From Corynebacterium sp. 74A (GTDB taxonomy: Bacteria > Actinomycetota > Actinomycetes > Mycobacteriales > Mycobacteriaceae): a stretch of 64,000 bases of DNA. The DNA lies in assembly GCF_008930665.1 (NCBI RefSeq), contig NZ_PQMG01000001.1:558001-622000 (forward strand). The letters run 5' to 3'. The notes under the pieces are model-generated. The model was not told the DNA's origin. It saw only the letters and a list, made by a program, of their open reading frames with translations, and ran no database searches. Position 1 is the first letter of the stretch. Every line of letters begins with the position of its first letter. A program made the position numbers and the translations under genes. Below are positions 16,981 to 26,418 of the stretch, piece after piece.

Positions 16981-17194
16981 TGCTGCGCTCTCCTTTCCGG
17001 CCACACACCGTCGGATAGCTACCCCCATTGGGTGACCCTTCTCTCCAGCCTTTCCCACCCTCACGAGTCAGAGTGACGACCGTCTCAGTCGTCTTTACGC
17101 TGGGCTAACGCCACAAAACCCACCCCGTACGTGCGGGGCCGGCGGGAAAGATACCGAAAGCCCTTCCCCGCCTGTAGGGCCGGTGTTAGACTTT

Positions 17195-17208
17195 TGATAG
17201 CGCTAACA
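17195..17208. promoter_or_regulatory. LacI-type operator, fuc operator 3, at the fucI promoter
   Basis: TGATAGCGCTAACA fits TGNNANCGNTNNCA. It overlaps the candidate -10 TAACAT (17204-17209) of the fucI promoter, as expected for a repressor site. Confidence 0.75.
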
Positions 17209-17323
17209 TACGGGCATGAGACAGTGCCCACGGACCGATGGCTAGGCCCATTCGCCCCCATCGGCCACGGCGCTCCAGATCCCCCATACTGGGGTGACAT
17301 TACCTCCCGAAGGAGAAGTACTC

Positions 17324-19081
17324 ATGGTTCATCATCCGAAGATTGGCATCCGACCCACCATTGACGGCCGTCGTCGCGGAGTCCGCGAATCACTCGAAGA
17401 TAAAACGATGTGGATGGCCCACGCTGCCGCCGATCTCATCACTAAGAATCTCCGTTACCTCGACGGCGAGCCCGTTGAGGTCGTCATCGCCGAAACCACC
17501 ATCGGCCGCCCCGGCGAAGCAGCTGCCTGCGACGATCTTTTCGCTGGCCAGAACGTCATCGCCGAACTCACCGTGACTCCCGCCTGGTGCTATGTCACGG
17601 AAACCATGGACATGGATCCCAACCGTTTCCACGCCATCTGGGGCTATAACGGCACCGAGCGCCCCGGCGCCGTGACGCTGGCCGCAAATCTCGCCGCCTA
17701 CGCTCAGTACGGCATTCCCGCATTCAGCATCTATGGTCACGACGTTCAAGATGCTGATGACACCGACATCCCCGAAGAGGTCTCTGACAAGATCCTGACC
17801 TTCTCCCGTGCAGCCGTTGCTGCGGGCCAGATGCGCGGTAAGGGCTATCTGCAGATGGGCTCGACCTGCATGGGCATCGCTGGTTCCTCCATCGATCGCC
17901 ACTTCTTCCAGGACTATCTCGGCATGCGCGTGGAGTCCGTGGACATGACCGAGTTCATTCGCCGCATCAACGAAGGCATCTTCGATCCCGAGGAGTATGA
18001 GAAGGCACGCGCATGGGTGCGTGAGAACGTCCAGATCGGCAAGGATTTCAACCCCGAGCCGCGCGAGGACGTCGAAGAGCAGTGGGACTTCATCACCAAG
18101 ATGGCTCTCATCGGCCGCGACATGATGGAAGGCAACCCCAAGCTCGCCGAGCTGGGCTTCGAGGAGGAAGCATGCGGCTTCAACGCCATCGCCTCCGGCT
18201 TCCAGGGGCAGCGTCAGTGGACCGACACCTACCCCAATGGTGACTTCATGGAGACCATGCTGAACACCACCTTCGACTGGAACGGCGCCCGCCGCCCAGT
18301 GGTGTTGGCCACGGAGAATGACACTCTCAATGGTGCCAGCATGCTCCTCAACTACCTGCTCACCAACCGCACGCAGATGTTCTCCGATGTGCGCACCTAC
18401 TGGTCTCCTGAGGCCATTGAGCGCGTCACTGGCGAAAAGCCCACCGGCGGGGCCGCGAATGGCTTCTTGGACCTGCGTAACTCCGGCGCCACCACTCTCG
18501 ACGCCACCGGCGTGATGAAGGACGCCGACGGTAATCCGTGCACCAAGCCTTTCTGGGAAGTCACCGAAGAGGACCAGAAGGCTGTCATGGAGGCCACCAC
18601 CTTCCATGCGGCAACCCACGAGTATTTCCGTGGCGGTGGATTCTCTACCCACTTCCGCACCGCTCCGAACATGCCTGTCACCATGATTCGTCTGAATCTG
18701 GTCAAGGGCGTCGGCCCAGTGTTGCAGATCGCCGAGGGTGAGACCGTCACCCTGAGCGAAGAGGCCACCACAAAGATCGAGAACCGCACGGACCGTACCT
18801 GGCCCACCACGTTCTTCGCCCCGCGTCTGACGGGCAAGGGCGCATTCACCTCGGTGTATGACGTGATGGACAACTGGGGCGCGAACCACGGCGCCATCGG
18901 CTTCGGCCACTTCGGCAAGGAGCTGATCACTCTCGCCGCCATGCTCCGTATCCCAGTGAACATGCACAACGTGGACGATGCAGAGATCTTCCGTCCGCGC
19001 GCATGGGGTCTCCTTGGAACCGCAGACAAAGAAAGCGCCGACTTCCGCGCCTGCGAAACCTATGGTCCCTTCTTTGCCTAA
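17324..19081 (+). CDS. fucI: L-fucose isomerase
   Basis: This 585-residue enzyme converts L-fucose to L-fuculose with a Mn2+ cofactor. I place the start at ATG 17324 ([19 protein letters not shown]), with AGGAGA 8 nt upstream; the frame runs back to 17294 without support. The metal/catalytic residues of the family are seen as Glu in [14 protein letters not shown], Asp in [10 protein letters not shown], and His in [18 protein letters not shown]. Length agrees with E. coli FucI (591). D-arabinose is a common second substrate of this enzyme. It is first of the fucI-K-P-U operon. Confidence 0.96.
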   Translation: MVHHPKIGIRPTIDGRRRGVRESLEDKTMWMAHAAADLITKNLRYLDGEPVEVVIAETTIGRPGEAAACDDLFAGQNVIAELTVTPAWCYVTETMDMDPNRFHAIWGYNGTERPGAVTLAANLAAYAQYGIPAFSIYGHDVQDADDTDIPEEVSDKILTFSRAAVAAGQMRGKGYLQMGSTCMGIAGSSIDRHFFQDYLGMRVESVDMTEFIRRINEGIFDPEEYEKARAWVRENVQIGKDFNPEPREDVEEQWDFITKMALIGRDMMEGNPKLAELGFEEEACGFNAIASGFQGQRQWTDTYPNGDFMETMLNTTFDWNGARRPVVLATENDTLNGASMLLNYLLTNRTQMFSDVRTYWSPEAIERVTGEKPTGGAANGFLDLRNSGATTLDATGVMKDADGNPCTKPFWEVTEEDQKAVMEATTFHAATHEYFRGGGFSTHFRTAPNMPVTMIRLNLVKGVGPVLQIAEGETVTLSEEATTKIENRTDRTWPTTFFAPRLTGKGAFTSVYDVMDNWGANHGAIGFGHFGKELITLAAMLRIPVNMHNVDDAEIFRPRAWGLLGTADKESADFRACETYGPFFA

Positions 19082-19121
19082 TTGCGCAGTGTACTGAGCG
19101 ACAAGAGATAAGGATCACATA

Positions 19122-20495
19122 ATGTCACGGGTCATCAGGACTTTGGCAATCGACATGGGCTCGTCCTCTGTTCGTGGAATTGTTGGTGCATGGGACACAG
19201 GTTCCAAGAAACTGACAAGGTCGGAAGTGTTTCGTGCAGAACACCACGTCTGCACCGATGAACAGGGAAACCTGTACTGGGATTTGGATGCGCTCAAAGA
19301 CGCAGCCACCCAGGCACTCCACGCGGCCGGAGAAATTGATTCAGTTGCTGTCGATGGATGGGGAGTCGATTTCGTCGTCGTTGACGAAAACAATAATCCT
19401 CTGTCGCAGGCACGCTCCTATCGGGATAGTGCCGGCGCCCGAGGTCGAAGCCTGATGGCATCACGAATGCCGGAGACGGAGCAATACCACGCCTCCGGCG
19501 TTCTCCCCCAAGACATTAACTCTGTGTATCGCCTCGCACTGCAACCGCCCAGCACAGGCACGGTGATGTTCCTCCCGGACTTCATCGCCCGCTGCGTGCT
19601 TGATCAGCCCACACAGGCGTGGGCGTCGCGAGGAATCGCCTCTACCTCGGGGCTTCTCGCGGCAAGTCATGAGGATTGGTCCGAGGAGATACTCGCCACA
19701 GCGGGTATCGACCGGCAACGACTCCCCTCTATCACCAGCGAGCGGCGCGTGATCGGCACCCGTTCTGATGGCGTCCGCGTCATCGCCGCTGGCTCTCATG
19801 ACACCGCCTGTGCACTCTCATCGCTATCTCGGGAATGTGGTTATCCCGAAGACGCCATGTTTATTTCCTGCGGATCATGGTCCGTTGTTGGCGCACAAAC
19901 CGCACAAGCGGTGGTGACAGAGGAGGCCTACTCCCGAGGGGTCACCAATGAAGCCACCGCACGGGGCGATAACAGAGCCGAGCTCAACCTCACTGGGCTC
20001 TGGGTCGCCCAAGAGTGTCGGCGCGCCTGGGGAAATCCAAGCTACGAAGAACTCAACCGGCTGCTAGCGGACGCCTCAAATCCAGGCGCCATCATCGATG
20101 TGTGCGACCCGCGCTTCAGCGCCCCTGGAGACATGCCGGATCGCGTCGTGCAGGCAGCACGTGAACACAACGTCACCCTTTCGACACGAGGCGAAATCCT
20201 GCGCGTCGTATTTGATTCCATCGCCCGAGCCCAAGCAGATGCGATCCACACGCTTCGCACTCTGACCGGATCCACGGGGAAAACCTATGTCATGGGAGGC
20301 GGAGTAAAGAACCTCTTCCTCATGCAAAGGACAGCCGCCGCCCTCGGCGAAAGCATCCACGTCACGGATCCTGAGGCCACGGCCCTAGGAAACATCATCA
20401 ACCAGCTCCTCACCCTGAACGTTCCCCCTGCAGATCTAGCGGAATGGGTTCGCAACGCTGGGGTGATCACCACCGTCTGTCCGACGGACGACTGA
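19122..20495 (+). CDS. fucK: FGGY-family sugar kinase, L-fuculokinase by context
   Basis: This 457-residue carbohydrate kinase should phosphorylate L-fuculose at O-1. The N-terminal phosphate loop is LAIDMGSSSVRG, the sugar-binding segment DGWGVDFVVVDE with AR-SYRD, and the C-terminal adenosine motif VMGGGVKNLFLMQ. The DGWGVDF/YRD signature is closer to rhamnulokinase (RhaB) than to enterobacterial FucK, so the gene may have been recruited from a RhaB-type ancestor. It lies 40 nt after fucI and 11 nt before fucP, and no rhamnose genes are nearby. Confidence 0.88.
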   Translation: MSRVIRTLAIDMGSSSVRGIVGAWDTGSKKLTRSEVFRAEHHVCTDEQGNLYWDLDALKDAATQALHAAGEIDSVAVDGWGVDFVVVDENNNPLSQARSYRDSAGARGRSLMASRMPETEQYHASGVLPQDINSVYRLALQPPSTGTVMFLPDFIARCVLDQPTQAWASRGIASTSGLLAASHEDWSEEILATAGIDRQRLPSITSERRVIGTRSDGVRVIAAGSHDTACALSSLSRECGYPEDAMFISCGSWSVVGAQTAQAVVTEEAYSRGVTNEATARGDNRAELNLTGLWVAQECRRAWGNPSYEELNRLLADASNPGAIIDVCDPRFSAPGDMPDRVVQAAREHNVTLSTRGEILRVVFDSIARAQADAIHTLRTLTGSTGKTYVMGGGVKNLFLMQRTAAALGESIHVTDPEATALGNIINQLLTLNVPPADLAEWVRNAGVITTVCPTDD

Positions 20496-20506
20496 AAGAA
20501 AAGATC

Positions 20507-21853
20507 ATGACTGACACTTCCGTTAGCAGTCCACAATCAACGCCCCCGAAGAAGGAACGTAAAAAGTACCTGAACGATGGAATGCTCGTTCCTTTCATCC
20601 TTCTGGTGTCCTGCTTCGCAGCCTGGGGTATGTCCACCGACATGACCGCGCCTCTCGTCAAGGTGTTTGGTTCGGTCTTCTCGATGTCGACGTTCCAATC
20701 CTCGCTCGTGCAGTTCTCCTATTATGGGGCATACTTCCTGCTTGCCATTCCGGCGGCCTTCATTAACTCGAAGTTGGGCTACAAGGGTGGCGTATGTATC
20801 GGCCTCTTCCTTGCTGCTGCCGGTGCCTTTGCGTTCTACCCCGCGAGCCTGAGCATGACCTTCGTGGCCTTTATCGGGGCCCTGTTCTCCCTCGCCGCAG
20901 GCCTGTCTATCCTCGAGACCTCCGCTAACCCGTTTGTTATTGCCATGGGTCCGGAAGAGACCTCGACGCGGCGCCTGAACTTCGCCCAATCCTTCAACCC
21001 CATCGGTTCTAACTTGGGTGTGCTGGTTGCGGCCATCATGATCCTGCCCAATATCCACGAGCACACGGCAGAAGAACGAGCATCGCTGCCCCAGGAGGAA
21101 CTCACCTCTATGGTCTCGGGCGAGCTCAAGGCCGTGATGATTCCCTTCGTGGGCCTCGCCATCCTGTACCTGGTGCTCGGCATTGCTATCGCGCTGGTCA
21201 AGATTCCTGACCGTTCCCGGAGTGCCGGAGACGACGCAGTCGCTCTTCCGGTACCGAGCTCGGGACGCCTGGGCCGGTTGATCAGCAATCGCCGCTACTC
21301 CTTCGGTGTGGTTGCCCAGTTCTTCAACATTGGCGCCCAAACCTGTATCTGGACCTACGTCATCCACTACGCCACCAATGTCGTCGGCAAGACCAACGCC
21401 GAGTCGGGAATCTGGCTCCAGGTCTCCCTGATCTGCTTCCTCGTTGCCCGCTTCGTCATGACCGCCCTGATGGGCATCATCGACGCCCGCCGACTCTTGA
21501 TCATCATGTGCTCCTTGGGTGTCGTCCTCACCTTGATCGGTATTCTCACCGGAAACATCATCGGTTTGATCGCTATCGCTTCTCTCTCCGCCTGTATTTC
21601 CTTGCTATTCCCCACTATCTATGGCCAGGCACTCACCGGACTCGGAGAAGACACCAAATTCGGTTCGGCTGGACTTGTTATGGCCATCGTCGGTGGCGCT
21701 CTTCTTCCCCCAGTACAAGGCCTGCTCGTCGATACTATTGGCACCGCCCACTCGTTCATTGTTGTTCTCGTCTGCTTCATTGTGGTGCTGTCCTACGGAG
21801 TGTTTACGCTCCGCTTCAAGAACCCTGGCGAAACCGCGCCGGCTGCCGCATAA
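20507..21853 (+). CDS. fucP: L-fucose:H+ symporter (MFS)
   Basis: This 448-residue, 12-helix major facilitator takes up L-fucose with protons. ATG 20507 (MTDTSVSS) is 11 nt after the fucK stop. FucP features include the N-terminal MLVPFILLVSCFAAWGMSTD, a GxxxLAxxxSILETSANPF segment, and the FAQSFNPIGSNLGVL motif, which carries the conserved Asn-Pro-x-Gly of this subfamily. Length is near E. coli FucP (438). The long cytoplasmic loop between helices 6 and 7 is present at about residues 215-255. Confidence 0.92.
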   Translation: MTDTSVSSPQSTPPKKERKKYLNDGMLVPFILLVSCFAAWGMSTDMTAPLVKVFGSVFSMSTFQSSLVQFSYYGAYFLLAIPAAFINSKLGYKGGVCIGLFLAAAGAFAFYPASLSMTFVAFIGALFSLAAGLSILETSANPFVIAMGPEETSTRRLNFAQSFNPIGSNLGVLVAAIMILPNIHEHTAEERASLPQEELTSMVSGELKAVMIPFVGLAILYLVLGIAIALVKIPDRSRSAGDDAVALPVPSSGRLGRLISNRRYSFGVVAQFFNIGAQTCIWTYVIHYATNVVGKTNAESGIWLQVSLICFLVARFVMTALMGIIDARRLLIIMCSLGVVLTLIGILTGNIIGLIAIASLSACISLLFPTIYGQALTGLGEDTKFGSAGLVMAIVGGALLPPVQGLLVDTIGTAHSFIVVLVCFIVVLSYGVFTLRFKNPGETAPAAA

Positions 21854-21919
21854 GAGGCTGAATACATAATCATTATCACGCCTCCTCATCGTCACCTCTT
21901 TTCACACTAAGGAGAACAC

Positions 21920-22348
21920 ATGCTCCGCAATATCCCGGAGAAGATTTCACCGGAACTCCTCTACACTCTGGCCCGCATGGGACATGGCGATCGCATCGTC
22001 ATTGGAGATGGAAATTTCCCAGGCTACACCCTCAATTCCACGGTCATCCACGCAGATGGTCACACCGTGGCTGACATGATGGACGCAATCCTCAAGCTGA
22101 TGCCCTTGGACCCCTATAATCCATGGCAGATCGGCCTCATGGAAACTGTGGGAGACGATCCAGAGCCTCCTGTATGGAGCGAATTCGCAGAGATCGCCGA
22201 ACGCAGCTATCCGGGCCATACCGTGAAGCACTTTGAGCGATTCGAGTTCTATGAGCAAGTAAAGAAGTGTTTCGCAGTTGTTGCGACCACGGACACCGCT
22301 CTCTACGGAAACATTATTCTCACGAAGGGAATTGTCATTCCCGAATAG
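21920..22348 (+). CDS. fucU: L-fucose mutarotase (RbsD/FucU family)
   Basis: This 142-residue protein interconverts alpha- and beta-L-fucose, feeding the anomer used by FucI. It matches FucU from the first residues (MLRNIPEKISPELLYTLARM), with the catalytic His in GHGDRIVIGDGNFPG and a C-terminal Tyr-rich end (TALYGNIILTKG). ATG follows AAGGAG. It is last in the fucI operon and is followed by a hairpin. Confidence 0.93.
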   Translation: MLRNIPEKISPELLYTLARMGHGDRIVIGDGNFPGYTLNSTVIHADGHTVADMMDAILKLMPLDPYNPWQIGLMETVGDDPEPPVWSEFAEIAERSYPGHTVKHFERFEFYEQVKKCFAVVATTDTALYGNIILTKGIVIPE

Positions 22349-22375
22349 ATTCACGAATTTCGACAGACTGTATGG

Positions 22376-22411
22376 CGCCTAGGCCACCCGCATTCTCGGG
22401 TGTCCTAGGCG
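22376..22411. terminator. Hairpin between fucU and the lacI-type gene
   Basis: An 8-bp stem CGCCTAGG/CCTAGGCG (22376-22383 with 22404-22411) is topped, after one mismatch, by a 6-bp CACCCG/CGGGTG stem with a 6-nt loop. It lies 28 nt after fucU and directly before the lacI promoter, so it probably ends the fuc operon. Confidence 0.75.
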
Positions 22412-22416
22412 TCATG

Positions 22417-22422
22417 TACACT
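22417..22422 (+). promoter_or_regulatory. -10 box of the leaderless lacI-type gene
   Basis: TACACT ends 7 nt before the GTG start at 22430, and no Shine-Dalgarno sequence is present. The mRNA should begin at or next to the start codon. Confidence 0.6.
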
Positions 22423-22429
22423 TACCGGC

Positions 22430-23443
22430 GTGCGTAAAAAGGCAGTTATGCAGGATGTGGCACAGTTAGCGGGGGTATCCACGCAAACTGTGTCTCGAGT
22501 GGTAAATAACCATTCTTCCGTGCGACCAGCCACCCGTGAACGCGTCTATGCCGCGATGCGCGAGCTCGACTACCGGCCCAACGCAGCGGCCCAAATGCTT
22601 GCCTCCGGCTCCTCCCGATCCATTGGTGTCCTCTCTGTAGGCACTATGTCTCACGGCTTGATCACCCTCTTTGCCGAGCTGCAGGCCCACGCCAAACACC
22701 GGGGATGGCATGTGCTCACCTCCTCCTCGGCCAATGCCGACTTCGCGGAGGCGCAATCCGCCCTTGACTATTTGCGCTCCCGGCAAGTGCTGGCGACGGT
22801 CATCCTCTTCCAACATCGCAGCCTCCTGCCCCTCTTCGAGCATTGGACGGGCGCGCCTGGGGTGATGATTAGCTCGGTCGACCACGGCATTGAGGGCATG
22901 TCCACCATCGGCATCGACCAAGTCTCCGGTCTCCACTCCGCCCTAGACCATTTGTGGGACCAAGGCGTGACCGATACGGCCATGATTACCGGCGATCGGG
23001 AATATATCGACGCTCGGGAACGTATGGTCATCTATCAGCGCTATAGCCGTCTGAAGAAGCACTCCTTCTCGCTTTTTGGCGGCAAGGGCTGGGGCGCCTG
23101 CGATGGCTACGCTGCCGCGCAGGAGATCCTCAACGTTGGCCTCCCCGAGGCCGTCATTGGTGGCAATGACAAAATCGCGGTCGGGTGTGCCCGCGCCTTC
23201 GCCGAGCACGGCTTCACCGCGGGGAAGGATTATAAGCTCATCGGGATTGACGATGATGAAGTCAGTTCCTACCTAACTCCTCCCCTCTCCTCTATTCGCC
23301 AGGACTTCGCCGAGCTCGCTGGTGTGGTCATTGATGAACTTGCTGGGTTGATAGATGGCAAGCCCCACCGCAAGCTCCTGCTGCCCTCCCATTTCATTCC
23401 CCGCGCGTCATCGCTGCCAGAGGATGCGCCCGAGCTCGGCTAG
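22430..23443 (+). CDS. LacI-family repressor of the fuc cluster
   Basis: This 337-residue regulator has an N-terminal LacI helix-turn-helix and hinge (MQDVAQLAGVSTQTVSRVVN, then RPATRERVYAAMRELDYRPN, residues about 4-55) and a periplasmic-binding-protein-like effector domain with GIDDDEVSSYLTPPLSSIRQD near the C-terminus. The start is GTG 22430, leaderless. It follows the fuc operon on the same strand, and three LacI-type operators lie in the fucA and fucI promoter regions, so it is very probably their repressor. The inducer is unknown; fucose or a phosphorylated intermediate is likely. Confidence 0.88.
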   Translation: MRKKAVMQDVAQLAGVSTQTVSRVVNNHSSVRPATRERVYAAMRELDYRPNAAAQMLASGSSRSIGVLSVGTMSHGLITLFAELQAHAKHRGWHVLTSSSANADFAEAQSALDYLRSRQVLATVILFQHRSLLPLFEHWTGAPGVMISSVDHGIEGMSTIGIDQVSGLHSALDHLWDQGVTDTAMITGDREYIDARERMVIYQRYSRLKKHSFSLFGGKGWGACDGYAAAQEILNVGLPEAVIGGNDKIAVGCARAFAEHGFTAGKDYKLIGIDDDEVSSYLTPPLSSIRQDFAELAGVVIDELAGLIDGKPHRKLLLPSHFIPRASSLPEDAPELG

Positions 23444-23509
23444 AACCCACAGCAGCTGATCCTAGGCTCGGAAACCGCGGCGGTATCGCTGCTACTAGGG
23501 TGAGGAAAC

Positions 23510-24052
23510 ATGGAAAGTTTTATCGTGGTTGGGCTGGGAAACTCAGGCTCTAAATACGCCGAGACCCGCCACAATATCGGGTTCATGGTGGCCGATGAGT
23601 TGGCGGGCCGCGGGATGGCGTCGTCACGCTTTAGCGTGCATAAAAAATCCGGCACGCAGATCGCGGAGCTGCGTCTGGGCCAGCAGCGGCTCATCGTGGC
23701 CAAGCCACTGTGTGCGATGAACTTCAGCGGCCGGCCGGTGCAGGCCTTGGCGCGTTTCTTCTCGCTCCCCCCGAGCAAGATCCTGGTGGTGCACGACGAT
23801 ATGGAGCTCGATTTTGGCCAGGTCGCGCACAAGATGGGCGGCGGCATGGCCGGCCATAATGGGCTGCGCTCGATCGCCCAAGCGTTGGGAACTCAGGACT
23901 TTCCGCGCATTCGGGTGGGCATCGGGCGCCCGCCGGGCTCCCAGGCACCGGCGAGCTTTGTGCTCAAGCCCTTCAGTACCCGTGAGCGCCGCGAGCTGCC
24001 CTTTGTGTGCAGCGATGCAGCCGATCTGATCGAGCAGAGCGTCACTGGCTAG
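23510..24052 (+). CDS. pth: Peptidyl-tRNA hydrolase, divergent copy
   Basis: This 180-residue Pth releases tRNA from stalled peptidyl-tRNA. The catalytic set is present: Asn in GLGNSG, His in TRHNIGFM, Asn in MNFSGRPV, Asp in HDDMELDFG and Asn in GGMAGHNGLRSI. The usual GLGNPG reads GLGNSG and HDELDLP reads HDDMELDF, so this copy is more divergent than the one at 33343. ATG follows GAGG by 6 nt. Its stop overlaps the stop of the convergent permease gene within a CTAG palindrome. Confidence 0.92.
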   Translation: MESFIVVGLGNSGSKYAETRHNIGFMVADELAGRGMASSRFSVHKKSGTQIAELRLGQQRLIVAKPLCAMNFSGRPVQALARFFSLPPSKILVVHDDMELDFGQVAHKMGGGMAGHNGLRSIAQALGTQDFPRIRVGIGRPPGSQAPASFVLKPFSTRERRELPFVCSDAADLIEQSVTG

Positions 24053-25545
24053 TCGGCACGGCGCACCCGTTTCGCCCCGGCGAGCACTCGCGAGCGCACC
24101 GGCAGAGTCACACTCAGTGCCACCACCATCACCACCACACCGGCAACGACAATAGCGATCCATGAGGCGGGGTGTTCGAAAACGGTGGGATCGGTGTCAG
24201 TGAATTCCTGATAGCTGGAATAGGGCAAAAAGAGGATGCGGCCGAAGATGAAGGTCATCACACAGGTACCCACGAGGGGGCCGAGCATCTCGAGCCACGA
24301 GACAGCCAGCCCGACGCGATTGGGCACGCCCATCTTGTGCAGCGCCAGGGTTTGGGGCGCGCGTTCGAACTCAGCGGAGCATTGATTCATCATCGCGGAA
24401 ATACCGGCCAGAATGAAGGTGAAGGAGATGGTGAATATCACGCCGGTCGTGATGTCCCTGTCAAACTCAACAAACATCTGCGTGACTGCGTCTTGGATAT
24501 TAGGGTCGCTGGGGTTCTGAAAGGGTGCGGAGGCAAGAACCGCCACGATGAGCGAGACGGCTGCCACTCCGGAGACGCGTCGCCAGGCTTTTACCGGTTC
24601 CAGCGCTATCCGGCGGGCCGGCCAGCTGACCAGCAGCCACGGGGCTCGGGCGAATAGCCGCGACGCCAGCTGCATCACCAGCGGCATCACCAGATCCACG
24701 CTGAGCAGGAACACCACAATCACCGCCACAGATTTGGCGTATTGGGCCGGACCAGAACTCAGCCGCGGTGCGGGCGTGAGCAGGAACAATCCGATGGCGG
24801 CAATAAGCACGGCGATCCGCCAAAAACGCAGGGCCCGCGGTGTGGAACGACGCGATACCCCCAGGGGCGAAATATTGATCCGTACCAGGCTCCACCACGC
24901 CGAGAGCGTGACAAAACCTAGCAGCGCAATATCGAGCAGTGCATAGAGCCACAACGGCGCCAGGATTTCCTCATAGCGCACCGTATCTCCTTGAAAGGAC
25001 AGGCGTTGAAAGAACGGCAGCAAGAGCAATGTTCCGCCCGTGCCCAGCACCACACCCACCGCGGCCTGCACGAGGGTATCGATCAGGCCCATGCGATTGA
25101 CTTCCGCGCGGGAGAGCCCGAGCAGGCGGAAGCAGGCCAGTCGGCGTTCCCGCATCCGGGCCCCCAACAGGGTGGCTGAGCTGGTAAGCGAGAGTACGGG
25201 GAAGATCAGCAGGGCGCAGGCGAAACCAGCGAGGAATACATAAAACCCGAGGAGCGTCGACATCGTCGAATCCGCAGCGATGGCTTGGACCGCGAGTTCG
25301 CGCGGGTGCTGTTCGCGATAGACAAACATCCACGTGCCGGAGGCCACGATCATCACGATTGCGGTCACCGCGGTAAACGCTGCGACCGACAAGAGCGTCA
25401 AGAGCCCTGAGCCATCGCGCCGGCGCATGCGCGCGGAAAATACCTGGTAGGCAATCGAGCGCAGATTCGCCGCGCCACGATACACCCGCTGCGGCTGTGG
25501 GGCGCTGGTGGGCGCCGTGGAGGAGGCTGTGGTGGGGTTCATCAT
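24049..25545 (-). CDS. ABC transporter permease, FtsX-like
   Basis: This protein has 498 residues from ATG 25545, which overlaps the ATPase stop (ATGATGA); a strong GGGGAGGGG lies just upstream inside the ATPase gene. It appears to carry ten hydrophobic segments in two halves, with a large loop after the first (YREQHPRELAVQAIAAD), as in BceB/FtsX-type permeases. The segment ATLLGARMRERRLACFRLLGLSR is the typical cytoplasmic coupling region. With the ATPase and the two-component genes that follow divergently, it resembles actinobacterial antimicrobial-peptide or envelope-stress exporters. The substrate is unknown. Confidence 0.85.
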   Translation of the reverse strand: MMNPTTASSTAPTSAPQPQRVYRGAANLRSIAYQVFSARMRRRDGSGLLTLLSVAAFTAVTAIVMIVASGTWMFVYREQHPRELAVQAIAADSTMSTLLGFYVFLAGFACALLIFPVLSLTSSATLLGARMRERRLACFRLLGLSRAEVNRMGLIDTLVQAAVGVVLGTGGTLLLLPFFQRLSFQGDTVRYEEILAPLWLYALLDIALLGFVTLSAWWSLVRINISPLGVSRRSTPRALRFWRIAVLIAAIGLFLLTPAPRLSSGPAQYAKSVAVIVVFLLSVDLVMPLVMQLASRLFARAPWLLVSWPARRIALEPVKAWRRVSGVAAVSLIVAVLASAPFQNPSDPNIQDAVTQMFVEFDRDITTGVIFTISFTFILAGISAMMNQCSAEFERAPQTLALHKMGVPNRVGLAVSWLEMLGPLVGTCVMTFIFGRILFLPYSSYQEFTDTDPTVFEHPASWIAIVVAGVVVMVVALSVTLPVRSRVLAGAKRVRRAD

Positions 25546-26288
25546 TGCCCCTCCCCGGCGCTGCGTCGCAAAGCCGCGTGGGCGGTGGCGGTGCGGGTAC
25601 GCGAGCCATCGATGGGCCGGTCCGTGTGTACCCGCCCATCGCGGATCTCGATGAGCCGGTCGCACCACTGCGCCACATTGCTGTCATGGGTCACCGTGAG
25701 CAGGGTGGAGCCGCTGCGTTCTACCAAGGCGGTGAGTAGCTGCATCACCTCGTGTCCGGTGGCTTGGTCGAGAGCGCCGGTGGGTTCATCGGCGAAGATG
25801 ATCGTCGGTTCACCGGCGATGGCGCGGGCTACGGCCACGCGCTGGGCTTGCCCGCCGGAGATATCGCCGGGCAGCTTGCCGCCATGGCCGCTCATGCCCA
25901 GCTTCGCCAGTAGTTCATCGGCCTGGCGCAGCGCTTCGCGACGCGAGCTGCCCCGCAGCTGTAGCGGCATGGCCACGTTTTCGCGGTTGCTGAGCTCTGG
26001 GATGAGCTGGCCGTCCTGGAATACGAAGCCGAAATCGTGCAGCCGGATGCGTGAACGCTCGGTGTCGCTGATGGTGGTGATATCACGCTGGTTGTAGATC
26101 ACCGATCCCGCATCCGGCACCAGCACCCCAGCGAGGCAGTTCAGCAGTGTCGATTTACCGGAGCCGGAGGGACCCATGACGGCCACTGCCTCGCCGGCGC
26201 CGATCTCGAGGGAGATGTCGTGGAGTACATGTTCGGCGCCAAAGCTCTTAGACAGATTCTGCGCGCTGAGTAGTGAGTGTGTTGTCAT
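25542..26288 (-). CDS. ABC transporter ATP-binding protein (MacB/LolD-like)
   Basis: This 248-residue ATPase has Walker A GPSGSGKST, Q-loop FVFQDGQLIPELS, signature SGGQAQRVAVARA, Walker B IIFADEPTGALD and H-loop TVTHD. The sequence is of the LolD/MacB/FtsE class that pairs with FtsX-like permeases. Its stop overlaps the permease start. It is divergent from the histidine kinase gene, with 130 nt between them. Confidence 0.92.
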   Translation of the reverse strand: MTTHSLLSAQNLSKSFGAEHVLHDISLEIGAGEAVAVMGPSGSGKSTLLNCLAGVLVPDAGSVIYNQRDITTISDTERSRIRLHDFGFVFQDGQLIPELSNRENVAMPLQLRGSSRREALRQADELLAKLGMSGHGGKLPGDISGGQAQRVAVARAIAGEPTIIFADEPTGALDQATGHEVMQLLTALVERSGSTLLTVTHDSNVAQWCDRLIEIRDGRVHTDRPIDGSRTRTATAHAALRRSAGEGQ

Positions 26289-26418
26289 ATCTCTAATTCA
26301 AGGCTCTACGCTGGCATTTCCCAATACCCTAGAGGCTAGTTTTCCACGTAGTCCTAGCACTACCCCCACCGCCGCCAGCACGGCGATCGCAGCCGGCGGC
26401 CCTTTTAGAATGGGAGCC

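Larger units (their letters stand above)
16897..17323. other. Intergenic control region between fucA and fucI
   Basis: This 427-nt region contains the fucA terminator (16924-16955) and two LacI-type operators (16967-16980 and 17195-17208). The second operator overlaps a possible -10 box, TAACAT (17204-17209). The untranslated leader to fucI would then be about 110 nt. Confidence 0.65.

Noticed and set aside
17390..18967. 525-residue frame on the complement of fucI
   Set aside because: It is the antisense of a real gene with biased third positions. It lacks a ribosome site and any motif.
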